Numbered from the stretch's first letter, positions 28,451-38,084 are shown. The stretch is 64,000 nt of DNA from Brachybacterium sp. SGAir0954 (GCF_005490785.1 NZ_CP027295.1:1612001-1676000); one strand, 5' to 3'. The notes: generated by a model from the sequence alone, not told the origin. Numbers and translations: made by a program.

Positions 28451-29356
28451 GTGAGCGTCCTGCGTCCCGCCCCTGACGAGCCCCTGCGCCTGGTGGCCGT
28501 CCATGCGCACCCCGACGACGAGTCGAGCAAGGGTGCCGGCACGATGGCCCGCTACGTGCGCGAGGGCGTCGAGGTCACCGTCGTCACCTGCACCGGCGGC
28601 GAGCGCGGCGACATCCTGAACCCCCACCTGCAGGGCGACGAGGAGATCGCGCGGAACCTGCCGGCCGTGCGCCGCGCGGAGATGGCCCGCGCGCAGGAGA
28701 TCCTCGGCATCGCCCACGAGTGGCTCGGCTACGTCGACTCCGGCCTGCCCGAGGGTGATCCGCTGCCGGACCTGCCCGAGGGCAGCTTCGCGACCCTGGA
28801 CCCGGCGGAGGCCGCGCGCCCGCTCGTCGAGGCGCTGCGCCGCCTGCGCCCGCACGTGCTCGTCACCTACGACGAGAACGGCGGATACCCGCACCCCGAC
28901 CACATCCAGACCAACCGCGTGAGCATGGAGGCGTTCCGCCTCGCCGCGGATCCGGCGTACGCCCCGGAGCTCGGGGAGCCGTGGGAGGTCGCGAAGGTCT
29001 ACTACACGAACGTCTTCCACCGCCAGAAGCTCGCGGTCGTCGCGCGCCACCTCCGCACGCACCAGATGCCCAACGAGGAGCTCGAGCTCATGCTCCAGCA
29101 CTTCGACGAGAGCCGTGACCGCCTGCTCACCACACGCATCGACGTGAAGGACTACCTCGACGTGCGGGACGAGGCGCTGCGCGCCCATGCCACCCAGGTG
29201 GACCCCGAGGGGCCGTTCTTCCGGATCTCGCACGACGTGGAGCGCGAGGTGTGGGGCACGGAGGACTTCGAGCTGCACATCTCCCGGATCGGCGTGCAGC
29301 TGCCGGAGGACGATCTCTTCGCCGGCCTCCGCCCCGAGCAGGAGGAGGGCCGATGA
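28451..29356 (+). CDS. mca: Mycothiol S-conjugate amidase
   Basis: 301 aa. Mca cleaves mycothiol adducts of toxins to release mercapturic acids, a zinc amidase of the MshB/LmbE family. The zinc motif is AHPDDE (His20, Asp23), with the third ligand in YPHPDHIQT. GGERGDILNP and FHRQKL are typical of Mca rather than MshB. Its presence implies mycothiol metabolism. The GTG at 28451 follows GAGGAGA; an upstream GTG at 28376 could be used on a leaderless message and would add 25 low-complexity residues. The stop overlaps the next gene. Confidence 0.93.
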   Translation: MSVLRPAPDEPLRLVAVHAHPDDESSKGAGTMARYVREGVEVTVVTCTGGERGDILNPHLQGDEEIARNLPAVRRAEMARAQEILGIAHEWLGYVDSGLPEGDPLPDLPEGSFATLDPAEAARPLVEALRRLRPHVLVTYDENGGYPHPDHIQTNRVSMEAFRLAADPAYAPELGEPWEVAKVYYTNVFHRQKLAVVARHLRTHQMPNEELELMLQHFDESRDRLLTTRIDVKDYLDVRDEALRAHATQVDPEGPFFRISHDVEREVWGTEDFELHISRIGVQLPEDDLFAGLRPEQEEGR

Positions 29357-29712
29357 GCCCCGTCGAGATCTCCCGTGCCGTGCTGCTGGCGGCGCCGTCC
29401 GACGGCGGCGACATGACCCCCAGCTCGATCACCCCGGGGACCCCGGGCTTCATCGCGATCTTCCTGGTGGGGATCGTGATCCTGCTGCTGGTGGTCGACA
29501 TGAACCGGCGCGTGCGCCGCGTCCAGGCGACCGCGAAGGTCGAGGCGCGCCATGCCGCGGAGCGGGAGGCCGCGGAGCAGGAGGCCTCCGGGGCCGGTGC
29601 TGCCGAAGGTGAGTCGTCCACGACCGACGCCGACGGCGAGCCCCGTGACGGCGGCTCCGGGCCGGATGCCACCGATGCCCCTGGCACCCCGGAGGACCCG
29701 AGCGGGCGCTGA
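29353..29712 (+). CDS. Small membrane protein downstream of mca
   Basis: 119 aa. One membrane helix (GFIAIFLVGIVILLLVVDMN, about residues 32-51) followed by a basic MNRRVRRVQ and an acidic, low-complexity cytoplasmic tail. Similar short proteins follow mca in other actinobacteria (Rv1083 in M. tuberculosis, by memory). No known function. The ATG overlaps the mca stop (ATGA) with GGAGGAGGG upstream, so it is co-translated with mca. Confidence 0.75.
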   Translation: MSPVEISRAVLLAAPSDGGDMTPSSITPGTPGFIAIFLVGIVILLLVVDMNRRVRRVQATAKVEARHAAEREAAEQEASGAGAAEGESSTTDADGEPRDGGSGPDATDAPGTPEDPSGR

Positions 29713-29748
29713 CCGCCTCCGGGCCCCCGGCGCGGGGCCGGTGCGGGA

Positions 29749-30726
29749 TCAGACGACGGCGATCGCCACGGCCACGAAGTGGCAGGCGAAGCCCGCGAGC
29801 GTCGCCGCGTGGAAGATCTCGTGGAAGCCGAACCAGGCGGGGGAGGGGTTCGGCCGCTTGAGGCCGTAGACCACCGCTCCCGCGGTGTACGCGAGGCCGC
29901 CCGCGACGAGCAGCCACACCACGGCCCAGCCGCCGCCCGCGAGGAACTGCGGCATGTAGAAGACCGCGATCCAGCCGAGCGCCACGTAGGCGGGGACGTA
30001 GAGCCAGCGCGGCGCGTGGGTCCAGAACACGCGGAAGGCGACGCCGATCAGCGCGCCCGCCCAGGCGATCGTCAGCAGGATCGCCGCGGACCGGGGCTCG
30101 AGCAGGGCCACGGCGAGCGGCGTGTAGGTGCCCGCGATGATGAGGAAGATGTTCGCGTGGTCGAAGCGGCGCAGGATGATCGCGTGCTGCGGTGACCAGG
30201 TGCCGCGGTGGTAGGTGGCGGAGACGCCGAAGAGCAGGGACGCCGTCGTCACGAACACGACCATCGCGAGGCGGTTCGCGAGCGAGTCCCCGAGCGCGAC
30301 GATCACGAGCCCCGCGATGAGCGCCGCGGGGAACGCGGCGAGGTGGGAGATGCCGCGCAGGCGGGGCTTGGGCAGCGTGATGCCGAGCTGCCGGGCACGG
30401 GCGGCCACCGCGCGGGTGAGGGTGCGGGGCGCCCAGGGGTGGTCCTCCGCGGAGGGGATGTCGGCGTCGACCGTCTCCGAGCCCGCTCCGGAGCCGGGCG
30501 CGCGGCCGGCGGGGGAGCCGGCGGCGCGGGCGTGCGCGGCGTCCGCCGTGTCGACGTCGGTCGCGGCGGCCTGCGGGGCGGGCTGCTCCGTGGCGCCCTC
30601 GAGGGCGTCCTCGACGTCGGTGCCTGAGGTGGGGGCGACGGTCGGGCCGACGGGGGTCCCGTCGGGGGTGTCGCCAGGGTTCACGGCGGGGTTGCTCGCG
30701 CTCCCGCGACGGATTCCGGTGCTCAT
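29749..30726 (-). CDS. Hemolysin III / PAQR family membrane protein
   Basis: 325 aa. Seven membrane segments fill residues 120-325. The three PAQR motifs are present: GVSATYHRG, RRFDHANIFLIIAGTYTP, and the C-terminal GFHEIFHAATLAG, whose Ser/His/Asp residues form the metal site of this hydrolase-like fold. Bacterial members are linked to membrane fluidity or lipid metabolism; hemolysis is a historic label. The first 100 residues are disordered, rich in Ala, Pro and Asp, and unusual for the family. The ATG lies 6 nt after TACGCT (leaderless) next to a 20-bp palindrome. Confidence 0.88.
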   Translation of the reverse strand: MSTGIRRGSASNPAVNPGDTPDGTPVGPTVAPTSGTDVEDALEGATEQPAPQAAATDVDTADAAHARAAGSPAGRAPGSGAGSETVDADIPSAEDHPWAPRTLTRAVAARARQLGITLPKPRLRGISHLAAFPAALIAGLVIVALGDSLANRLAMVVFVTTASLLFGVSATYHRGTWSPQHAIILRRFDHANIFLIIAGTYTPLAVALLEPRSAAILLTIAWAGALIGVAFRVFWTHAPRWLYVPAYVALGWIAVFYMPQFLAGGGWAVVWLLVAGGLAYTAGAVVYGLKRPNPSPAWFGFHEIFHAATLAGFACHFVAVAIAVV

Positions 30727-30732
30727 GGTCGA

Positions 30733-30738
30733 AGCGTA
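30733..30738 (-). promoter_or_regulatory. Leaderless -10 hexamer of the PAQR gene
   Basis: TACGCT (minus strand) ends 6 nt before the ATG at 30726. It touches the palindrome at 30738-30757. Confidence 0.6.
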
Positions 30739-30757
30739 ACCTACGCAACCGTAGGTT
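30738..30757. promoter_or_regulatory. Operator-like palindrome at the PAQR promoter
   Basis: AACCTACG-CAAC-CGTAGGTT: 8-bp perfect arms, 4-bp spacer, directly upstream of and abutting the -10. Position and symmetry fit a dimeric repressor of TetR type. Of the sites here it has the best operator symmetry. Confidence 0.65.
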
Positions 30758-30900
30758 CATGGGTGCCGCCTGTGGCGATCCGGTGTGGATCTGCGCCGGG
30801 TGCCCGGAGCTGCTCCTCGCGTCACGGATAATGGACGAGCGCGGGAGACCGGGGAGGTCCGCGCCGCCCGCCTGGACGCCCCGGAGGAACGGAGATCGCC

Positions 30901-31659
30901 ATGGACGACGACTCCCTCCTCTACCGCGTCTACGAGCGCCGCCTCACCAAGGAGCTCGAGGACTTCTCGCTGCCCCAGCACCTCGGCGTCATCGTCGACG
31001 GCAACCGCCGCTGGGCGAAGGCCGCCGGCGCCACCACCGCCCAGGGCCACCGCGCCGGCGCGGAGAAGATCGTCGAGTTCCTCTCCTGGTGCCAGGACCT
31101 CGAGATCCCGCTCGTCACCGTCTGGATGCTCTCCACCGACAACCTCCACCGCCCCGCGGAGGAGCTCGGCGCGCTCTACGCGATCATCATCGAGACGATC
31201 GAGCAGATCGCGGGCGCCGGCCACCGGGTGCGCCTCACCGGCAACGGCGACCTGCTGCCCGCCGAGGTGCAGGACGCGATCGCCGGGATCCGCGAGGCCG
31301 CCGTCGTCGACTCCCCGCTCACCGTCAACGTGGCGATCGGCTACGGAGGGCGCGAGGAGATCGTCGACGCCGTCCGCGAGCTCGTGCGGGACCTCGGCGC
31401 CCAGGGGCTCGGCCCGGAGGAGATCGCCGCCGCGATCAGCACCGACTCGATCTCCGAGCACCTCTACACGCGCGGCCAGCCGGATCCGGACCTCATCATC
31501 CGCACCTCCGGCGAGCAGCGGCTCTCCGGCTTCCTGCTGTGGCAGTCCGTGCACTCCGAGTACTGGTTCTGCGAGACCTACTGGCCCGGGTTCCGCCGCG
31601 TGGACCTGCTGCGCGCGCTGCGCGAGTTCTGCCGCCGCGAGCGCCGCTTCGGCGCCTGA
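30901..31659 (+). CDS. uppS: Cis-prenyltransferase (isoprenyl diphosphate synthase)
   Basis: 252 aa. Adds isopentenyl units in cis to an allylic diphosphate. The pyrophosphate loop is VDGNRRWAK (Asp33, Asn35, Arg36); WMLSTDNLHRP, NVAIGYGGREE and the C-terminal DLIIRTSGEQRLSGFL are diagnostic. GNRR in place of the usual GNGR, and the position between PAQR and phoH genes, match the second actinobacterial enzyme (Rv1086, a Z-farnesyl diphosphate synthase, by memory), so the product may be short-chain rather than undecaprenyl diphosphate. GGAGGAACGGAG precedes the ATG. Confidence 0.92.
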   Translation: MDDDSLLYRVYERRLTKELEDFSLPQHLGVIVDGNRRWAKAAGATTAQGHRAGAEKIVEFLSWCQDLEIPLVTVWMLSTDNLHRPAEELGALYAIIIETIEQIAGAGHRVRLTGNGDLLPAEVQDAIAGIREAAVVDSPLTVNVAIGYGGREEIVDAVRELVRDLGAQGLGPEEIAAAISTDSISEHLYTRGQPDPDLIIRTSGEQRLSGFLLWQSVHSEYWFCETYWPGFRRVDLLRALREFCRRERRFGA

Positions 31660-31862
31660 TCCCCGCTCCCGAGTCACCGTCCGGACACGGCGGCCGCGGG
31701 GTCCCGGACCGGCGGCCGGGCAGTGGCAGGATGGCCGATGAGTGATCCGGACAACACCGGATGACGATCGGGTGAACGTCGGTCCCGTGCCCCGCGGGAA
31801 GCGCCCGAGCGCGGGCGCCGGGACGGCTAGGGTCCAGGCAACCGCACAGGACGGAGGCTCCC

Positions 31863-33317
31863 ATGGACGAGACCACCACCACCCGCGAGACGCTCCCCGA
31901 GCAGGGCGCGACGAGGAACGGGTCGCTGTACGGGACGGGGGTCGGGTCGTCGCCGGGCGGCGTCGCACCCGTGGTGCCCTCGCTGCGACCGGGCGGCGCG
32001 CAGGAGGTGCTGCAGGACCTCGAGACCGGCGTCATCACCTACGTGCTGGACACCTCGGTGCTGCTCGCGGACCCGCTCTCGCTGAACCGCTTTGCCGAGC
32101 ACGACATCGTGCTGCCGATCGTCGTCATCACCGAGCTCGAGGCCAAGCGCCACCACCCTGACCTCGGCTACTTCGCCCGCCAGGCGCTGCGCATCCTCGA
32201 CGACCTTCGCGACCAGCACGGCAACCTCTCCCGCCCGCTGCCGATCGGCAAGGACGGCGGGCACGTGCACGTCGAGCTCAACCACATGAGCACCGCCTCC
32301 CTGCCGGACGGCTTCCGCCTCGGGGACAACGACACCCGCATCCTCGCGGTCGCCAAGAACCTGCAGCTCGAGGGCAAGAACGTCGTGCTGGTCTCCAAGG
32401 ACCTGCCGATGCGGATCAAGGCCTCCGCCTCCGGCATCCACGCCGAGGAGTACCGCGCCGAGCTCGCCCGCGACCGCGGCTACACGGGCATGGTCTCCGT
32501 CGCGACGGACGAGGCCACCGTCTCCCGGCTGTACGACGGCGAGGAGGTCGAGCTGCCCGAGGTCTCCCACCACCCCGTGCACACCGGCCTCACGATCACC
32601 TCCAACCGCGGCTCGGCGCTCGGCCGGCTCACCCGCGACAAGAAGGTGCGCCTCGTCCCGGGCGACCAGACCGTGTTCGGCGTCTCCGGCCGCTCCGCGG
32701 AGCAGCGCATCGCGATCGACCTCCTGCTCGACGACTCGATCGGCATCGTCTCCCTCGGCGGCCGCGCCGGCACCGGCAAGAGCGCCCTGGCCCTGTGCAC
32801 CGGCCTCGAGGCGGTGCTCGAGCGCCGCACCCAGCGCAAGATCATGGTGTTCCGCCCGCTGTACGCCGTGGGCGGCCAGGAGCTCGGGTTCCTGCCCGGT
32901 GACCAGGGCGAGAAGATGGGCCCGTGGGGGCAGGCGGTGTTCGACACCCTCGGCTCGATGGTCTCCCAGAACGTCATCGACGAGGTCGCCTCGCGCGGCA
33001 TGCTCGAGGTGCTCCCGCTGACCCACATCCGCGGCCGCTCCCTGCACGACGCCTTCGTGATCGTCGACGAGGCGCAGTCCCTCGAGCGCAACGTGCTGCT
33101 GACGATGCTCTCGAGGATCGGGCAGAACTCCCGGGTGGTCCTCACCCACGACATCGCGCAGCGGGACAACCTGCGCATCGGCCGCTACGACGGCATCGCC
33201 TCCGTCGTCGAGGCGCTCAAGTCCCACGAGCTGTTCGGGCACATCACGCTGCAGCGCTCGGAGCGCTCGAAGGTCGCCGAGCTCGTCACCCACGTGCTCG
33301 ACGAACCGATCGACTAA
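31863..33317 (+). CDS. PhoH-like protein with N-terminal PIN domain (PhoH2)
   Basis: 484 aa. The PIN ribonuclease domain (about residues 58-200) has acidic metal ligands in [21 protein letters not shown] and GDNDTRI. A PhoH ATPase follows with Walker [11 protein letters not shown] near 300, Walker [12 protein letters not shown] and [12 protein letters not shown]. In mycobacteria PhoH2 is an ATP-driven, sequence-specific RNA helicase and nuclease, with an upstream antitoxin gene phoAT; no such small gene is evident here. GGAGG at 31853-31857 precedes the ATG and TAGGGT at 31828-31833 may be the -10. Confidence 0.92.
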   Translation: MDETTTTRETLPEQGATRNGSLYGTGVGSSPGGVAPVVPSLRPGGAQEVLQDLETGVITYVLDTSVLLADPLSLNRFAEHDIVLPIVVITELEAKRHHPDLGYFARQALRILDDLRDQHGNLSRPLPIGKDGGHVHVELNHMSTASLPDGFRLGDNDTRILAVAKNLQLEGKNVVLVSKDLPMRIKASASGIHAEEYRAELARDRGYTGMVSVATDEATVSRLYDGEEVELPEVSHHPVHTGLTITSNRGSALGRLTRDKKVRLVPGDQTVFGVSGRSAEQRIAIDLLLDDSIGIVSLGGRAGTGKSALALCTGLEAVLERRTQRKIMVFRPLYAVGGQELGFLPGDQGEKMGPWGQAVFDTLGSMVSQNVIDEVASRGMLEVLPLTHIRGRSLHDAFVIVDEAQSLERNVLLTMLSRIGQNSRVVLTHDIAQRDNLRIGRYDGIASVVEALKSHELFGHITLQRSERSKVAELVTHVLDEPID

Positions 33318-33324
33318 GCGGCGG

Positions 33325-33356
33325 GCCGCCCGCCCCGGAAGCGTGGGACGGGCGGC
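33325..33356. terminator. Hairpin terminator after phoH
   Basis: Twelve-base arms 33325-33336 and 33345-33356 pair with one mismatch (GCCGCCCGCCCC / GGGACGGGCGGC), 8-nt loop, between convergent genes. Confidence 0.7.
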
Positions 33357-34639
33357 TATCCGTTGAGCCAGCCGTTGATCTCCTGCAGGCCGGGGTGCAG
33401 GAGATCCGGGGTCCACACCGGGTCCGTCTCCGGATGCGCGCGGAGGAAGCGTGCGCGCCATTCCCTGGTCCGCCGGTGTTCGATCGCGCTCACCACGATC
33501 GCCAGAGCGGCCGTCGCCGCCCCGATGATCCCGAGGACGATCCCGAGCATGCCCGGCGCACTCCCGAGGATCGCCGTCGGGAGCCATCGGAAGGACAGGG
33601 ATCCCCCGAGGGTGAGAGCCCCGATCACTGCGAGCGTCGACGCGAGGACCGTCCAGGGATGCCGCCGCCGGTAGTCGATGACGGTCGCCGTGCCGGTGCG
33701 TTCGAGGGACGTGGCCCAGTCCCATTGCTGCGCACGGCGAAACGCCCTCCTCGCGGCCCGCACGATCAGGATGCCGATCCCGGTGGAGAGCAGCACCATG
33801 AGCAGGACCGTGATCGCCCCGTTCTCCCCGGTCCGGTCCACGATCATCAAAGCCACCACGGCGAGCCCGATGAGGAGCACAGGGACGGGCAGCCTCCGGC
33901 TCGCGGTGCCCGATGGGGCAGCGCGTCGCCGCCCTGCGGTGACCCTGCGGCCCTCGAGACCCCGTTCGGCGCGTTCGCGCGCCACGACGACGTCGATCGG
34001 TTCGGGCCGGGACGTGACGACGGGCCATCTCCGGCGGAGCGACTGCAGACGTGCAGAGGCGCGAGGTGCGACAGCGAGCCACAGGCCGACCGTGAGCGCC
34101 GTGATGAGCACGCCGGGGACGACCATGAGCAGCGCGGTCCAACGTCCGCCCAGATCCGGTTCGTCGGCGATGAAGCCGTACACGGCGATCACGACGCCGG
34201 CGCACAGCACCAGCAGGGACAGGGCGAGCAGCAGGACGGCCAGCCGCTGTGCGGCCGTCCGCTCGAAGCGACGACAGTCCTGGGCGGAGATCGCCTGTTG
34301 CGCGGCCACGGACTCCGCCAGTCGTATCTCGACGGCAGGGAGCAGGAGCCAGAGCAGGACCGTGACCGTGAGGCCGATGCCGGAGACGAGTGCCATGCCC
34401 GCGAACACCGCGCTGATCGCGCCGTCGCCGAGGTCCGTCTCGGAGAAGTCGGTCCCACCGCCGAGGGTCTGGAGGGCCCCGATGAGGAAGACGACGGGGA
34501 GGAGCAGGAAGGTGAGCGGCGCTGCGGTGATCGACCATGCGGCGACGGTGAAGACAGCGCGCAGCAGTGCGAGAGGCGGCGGCACGGGCAGCGGCTGCAC
34601 CGTGGGCGGAGGGGCCCCGCCCTCACGAGGACTCATCAT
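33356..34639 (-). CDS. Multi-spanning membrane protein of unknown function
   Basis: 427 aa, not recognised. About seven hydrophobic segments, for example LTFLLLPVVFLIGAL, LLLALSLLVLCAGVVIAVYG, LLMVVPGVLITALTVGLWLA, and near the C terminus ALAIVVSAI; between them are Arg-rich cytoplasmic loops (RARRAFRRAQ, RRRHPW). No Walker, protease or transporter motif. Start is one of two adjacent ATG codons (34639/34636), without a clear ribosome binding site. It occupies a slot between phoH and fum that holds other genes in related genomes. Coding is less GC-biased than in flanking genes, suggesting later arrival. Confidence 0.6.
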   Translation of the reverse strand: MMSPREGGAPPPTVQPLPVPPPLALLRAVFTVAAWSITAAPLTFLLLPVVFLIGALQTLGGGTDFSETDLGDGAISAVFAGMALVSGIGLTVTVLLWLLLPAVEIRLAESVAAQQAISAQDCRRFERTAAQRLAVLLLALSLLVLCAGVVIAVYGFIADEPDLGGRWTALLMVVPGVLITALTVGLWLAVAPRASARLQSLRRRWPVVTSRPEPIDVVVARERAERGLEGRRVTAGRRRAAPSGTASRRLPVPVLLIGLAVVALMIVDRTGENGAITVLLMVLLSTGIGILIVRAARRAFRRAQQWDWATSLERTGTATVIDYRRRHPWTVLASTLAVIGALTLGGSLSFRWLPTAILGSAPGMLGIVLGIIGAATAALAIVVSAIEHRRTREWRARFLRAHPETDPVWTPDLLHPGLQEINGWLNG

Positions 34640-34689
34640 GCGTGACGCCGCACCGCTGCAAGGCGGCGATGCGGCGTCACGGGCACCGC

Positions 34690-36105
34690 TCAGGCCTTCG
34701 GCGCGGTCATGGAGAGCACGTCGAGGGCGGAGTCGAGCTGCTCCTCGGTGAGCTCGCCGCGCTCCACGAAGCCCAGCGCGATGACGGCCTCGCGCACGGA
34801 GATGCGCTCCGCGACGGCGTGCTTGGCGATCTTCGCGGCGGACTCGTACCCGATCAGCTTGTTCAGCGGCGTGACGATCGAGGGGGAGGCCTCCGCGTAG
34901 AAGCGGGCCTTCTCCTCGTTCGCGGTGAGACCGGAGACGGTCTTGTCGGCGAGCACCGTGGCGGCGTTGGCGAGCAGACGGATCGACTCGAGCAGGCTCG
35001 TGCCCATGAGCGGGATCTGCACGTTGAGCTCGAAGGCGCCCTGCGCGCCGCCCCAGGCGATCGCCGCGTCGTTGCCCACGACCTTCGCGCACACCATGAG
35101 CACGGCCTCCGGGATCACCGGGTTGACCTTGCCGGGCATGATCGAGGAGCCGGGCTGGAGGTCCGGGATCGCGATCTCGCCCAGGCCCGTGTTGGGGCCG
35201 GAGCCCATCCAGCGCAGGTCGTTGCAGATCTTCGTGACGGACACGGCGATCGTTCGCAGCGCGCCGGACATCTCGACGAGGCCGTCGCGGGTGGACTGCG
35301 CCTCGAAGTGGTTGCGCGCCTCGGTCAGCGGCAGCGAGGTCTGCTCGGCGAGGTTCGCGATGACCTTCTGGGGGAAGCCGACGGGGGTGTTGATGCCGGT
35401 GCCGACGGCGGTGCCGCCCTGGGGGACCTCCGCGGTGCGGGGGAGGGCCGCCTCGACCCGCTCGATGCCGTAGCGCACGGCCGCCGCGTAGCCGCCGAAC
35501 TCCTGGCCGAGCGTCACCGGGGTCGCGTCCATGAGGTGGGTGCGGCCGGACTTCACGACGCTCTTCCAGGCCTCGGCCTTCTCCTCGAGCGCCTCGGCGA
35601 GGTGCGCGAGGGAGGGGAGGAGGTGCTCGACGACGCCCTGCGTCACGGCGACGTGCACCGAGGTGGGGAACACGTCGTTGCTGGACTGCGAGCAGTTCAC
35701 GTGATCGTTGGGGTGCACCTCGAGGTCGCCGCGCGAGGCGAGGGTCGCGAGCACCTCGTTCATGTTCATGTTCGAGCTGGTGCCGGAGCCGGTCTGGTAC
35801 GTGTCCACCGGGAACTGGTCGTCGTGCTCGCCGGCGATGACGGAATCCGCGGCGGCGACGATCGCGTCGGCGAGGGTCCCGTCGAGGACGCCGAGCTCCT
35901 TGTTGGCGCGGGCGGCGGCCTTCTTCACCTGGGCCAGGGCGTGGATGTGCGCCGGCTCGAGGCCCTGGCCGGAGATCGGGAAGTTCTCCACCGCGCGCTG
36001 GGTCTGCGCACGGTAGAGCGCCGAGGCCGGCACCCGCACCTCTCCCATGGTGTCGTGCTCGATGCGGTACCCGTCCTGATCGGCGGCGCTGACGGTCTGG
36101 GACAT
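34690..36105 (-). CDS. fumC: Fumarate hydratase, class II
   Basis: 471 aa. Hydrates fumarate to malate in the TCA cycle. Signature [11 protein letters not shown] lies near residue 320; [26 protein letters not shown] and [18 protein letters not shown] are the other fumarase/aspartase superfamily blocks, and [14 protein letters not shown] supports fumarase. Complete length. AGGAGG precedes the ATG (minus strand). It lies downstream of the PfkB gene on the same strand, separated by 63 nt. Confidence 0.97.
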   Translation of the reverse strand: MSQTVSAADQDGYRIEHDTMGEVRVPASALYRAQTQRAVENFPISGQGLEPAHIHALAQVKKAAARANKELGVLDGTLADAIVAAADSVIAGEHDDQFPVDTYQTGSGTSSNMNMNEVLATLASRGDLEVHPNDHVNCSQSSNDVFPTSVHVAVTQGVVEHLLPSLAHLAEALEEKAEAWKSVVKSGRTHLMDATPVTLGQEFGGYAAAVRYGIERVEAALPRTAEVPQGGTAVGTGINTPVGFPQKVIANLAEQTSLPLTEARNHFEAQSTRDGLVEMSGALRTIAVSVTKICNDLRWMGSGPNTGLGEIAIPDLQPGSSIMPGKVNPVIPEAVLMVCAKVVGNDAAIAWGGAQGAFELNVQIPLMGTSLLESIRLLANAATVLADKTVSGLTANEEKARFYAEASPSIVTPLNKLIGYESAAKIAKHAVAERISVREAVIALGFVERGELTEEQLDSALDVLSMTAPKA

Positions 36106-36168
36106 GGAGGAACCTCCTGGTAGATGCTCGTTCGGGATGGTGGTCGGTGCCCCGCGGGGCGGGGTGGG

Positions 36169-37080
36169 TCAGGCCAGCTCGTGGGCCCAGGGCGGGTTCG
36201 CCCCGGCGCGGGACACGGTCACCGCGGCGAGACGGGCGGCGCGGCGCAGCACGCCGGCGAGCTCGTCGGAGGGCAGCTCGCGCAGCTGCTCGCGGTGCTC
36301 GGGACCCAGCAGGGTGCGGTGGGCGAGGGCGTCGAGCAGGCCGGCGGAGAACGTGTCCCCGGCGCCCACGGTGTCGACGACCTCGACGCGCTCCGGGGCG
36401 ACCTGCACGCGGCCGGCGTCGGTGAAGCCCACCGCGCCCTCGCCGCCGCGGGTGAGCACGGTGACGGCCGGGCCGAGGGGGCGCCAGGACGCGACGACGT
36501 CCTCGACGTCGTCGGTGCCGTAGAGCCACTCGACGTCCTCGTCGGAGGTCTTGACGATGTCGCTCAGCGCGATGTTCGCCTCGACGATCGGCCTCACCCG
36601 CGCGGGATCGCCCATGAGGGTGGGGCGCGCGTTGGGGTCGTAGCTGATGAGGGAGGTCGCGCGGTGGCGGCGCAGCACCTCGGCGACGGTCGCGGCGCCG
36701 GGCGCGAGCACGGCGGCGATCGAGGAGGTGTGCACGGCGTCGATCCGCTCGGGCAGGCCGGAGGGGTCCGGGTCCCACACGAGGTCGAAGGTGTAGGTGG
36801 CCGCGCCGGTCGCGTCGAGCACCGCCTCCGCCGTGGAGGTGGGGGCGTCGACGATCGCACCGCCGGTGAGCAGCACGTGGGACTGCTCGACGTGCGCCCG
36901 GATCGCCGCGCCGCGCTCGTCGGAGCCGATGCGGGTGAGCAGGTGCGCGTCGTGTCCCAGGCGGCCCAGGGCCACGGCGACGTTCAGGGGGGAGCCGCCG
37001 GGGTGCTCCTGACGGTCACCGTCGGACTGGACGACGATGTCGGTGAGGGCTTCTCCGGCGATGAGGAATCTCGCTGTCAC
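36169..37080 (-). CDS. PfkB family carbohydrate kinase (fructokinase-like)
   Basis: 303 aa. N-terminal substrate site GGSPLNVAVALGRLG, middle YDPNARP typical of fructokinases, and the C-terminal PfkB signature DTVGAGDTFSAGLL with the catalytic Asp. The sugar is probably fructose or a related hexose, by resemblance only. The GTG at 37080 gives the usual N terminus (ARFLIAGEALTDIV); the extra open frame upstream runs into the divergent DUF4245 start. It takes the position of glpX in the mycobacterial gene order. Confidence 0.85.
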   Translation of the reverse strand: MTARFLIAGEALTDIVVQSDGDRQEHPGGSPLNVAVALGRLGHDAHLLTRIGSDERGAAIRAHVEQSHVLLTGGAIVDAPTSTAEAVLDATGAATYTFDLVWDPDPSGLPERIDAVHTSSIAAVLAPGAATVAEVLRRHRATSLISYDPNARPTLMGDPARVRPIVEANIALSDIVKTSDEDVEWLYGTDDVEDVVASWRPLGPAVTVLTRGGEGAVGFTDAGRVQVAPERVEVVDTVGAGDTFSAGLLDALAHRTLLGPEHREQLRELPSDELAGVLRRAARLAAVTVSRAGANPPWAHELA

Positions 37081-37121
37081 CGGGTGATCATCGCAGGTTT
37101 CGCGGGGAGGGGCGAACACGG

Positions 37122-37778
37122 GTGACAATGGGGGACATGCATGCCCAGCCCGAGGACTCCCCTGACCGCTCCGTCGCGACGGCGGCGGCCCCGGACGGCG
37201 ACCCGGAGCAGGCACCGCGCACCTCGAACTACGAGCTCCCCTCGCGCAAGAACACGTCCCTGCGCAACATGACGTGGGCGCTCGGCATCATGATGGCCGT
37301 GGTCGCGCTGTTCGCGGTCGCGTTCTTCGGCGTCGGCAACGATCTCCAGCGGGAGGTCCCCGAGAACTCGCGGCTCGACGTGGCCGCGAGCGCGGAGCGC
37401 GCCCAGGCCGAGGTGGACTTCCCGGTCGCGCACCCGGTGCTCGAGGACGGCTGGACAGCCCGCAGCGCCCGCCTCGACGGAGCGGACCCGGCCGCGTGGA
37501 CGATCGGCTACACGTCCCCCGCCGGGCACCTCGTGTCCCTCGAGGAGCAGGGCGAGGTCACCCCGCAGCTGCTCTCCGCGCAGATCCCCGGCTCCACCGT
37601 CCAGGAGGAGACGACGATCTCCGGCGCCGCGTGCCAGGTCCTCACCGGGGAGGGGGAGGGCGGCACCCAGAACGGCATCGCCTGCCAGGGGGAGGACTTC
37701 GGGATCCTCGTGCACGGCAAGGCCGATCCCGAGGAGCTGCGCATCGTGATGGAGGCGGCGCTCACCTCGATCGGCTGA
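37122..37778 (+). CDS. DUF4245 membrane-anchored protein
   Basis: 218 aa. A cytoplasmic N terminus of about 45 residues, one helix (LGIMMAVVALFAVAFFGVG, about residues 53-71), then an exported domain with AHPVLEDGWTARSARL and WTIGYTSPAGHLVSLEEQ, characteristic of DUF4245 (Rv1100 in M. tuberculosis, by memory). Function unknown. The GTG at 37122 has GGGGAGGGG 9 nt upstream; ATG codons at 37128 and 37137 are alternatives. Divergent from the PfkB kinase and convergent with xseB. Confidence 0.82.
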   Translation: MTMGDMHAQPEDSPDRSVATAAAPDGDPEQAPRTSNYELPSRKNTSLRNMTWALGIMMAVVALFAVAFFGVGNDLQREVPENSRLDVAASAERAQAEVDFPVAHPVLEDGWTARSARLDGADPAAWTIGYTSPAGHLVSLEEQGEVTPQLLSAQIPGSTVQEETTISGAACQVLTGEGEGGTQNGIACQGEDFGILVHGKADPEELRIVMEAALTSIG

Positions 37779-37802
37779 GCGGGGTCGAAGGACCGGCCGC
37801 GA

Positions 37803-38084
37803 TCAGCGCTCCTGCTCGCCCCCGCGGCGTGCGGCGACGGCGTCGTCCAGGCGCTCGCGGGCGCCGTCGAGCCACTGCTGGCAGCGGCGGGCGAGCATCT
37901 CGCCCCGCTCCCACAGCGCGATCGAGTCCTCGAGCCCGCCCTGCCCGGACTCGAGGCGGCGCACCACGTCGACCAGCTGGTCGCGGGCGGCCTCGTAGCT
38001 GAGGGTGGCGACGTCCTCCGGCAGCGGGGCCTGGTCCTCGCCGCTCGGCTCGACGGGCTCCACGGATGCATCGGGGCTGGTCAT
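37803..38084 (-). CDS. xseB: Exodeoxyribonuclease VII small subunit
   Basis: 93 aa. Small helical subunit that binds several copies to XseA in the single-strand-specific nuclease. TLSYEAARDQLVDVVRRLE and GGLEDSIALWERGEML are the family core; a C-terminal RRCQQWLDGARERLD completes it. The first 28 residues are an acidic extension. Its ATG at 38084 overlaps the xseA stop (ATGA). Confidence 0.94.
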   Translation of the reverse strand: MTSPDASVEPVEPSGEDQAPLPEDVATLSYEAARDQLVDVVRRLESGQGGLEDSIALWERGEMLARRCQQWLDGARERLDDAVAARRGGEQER

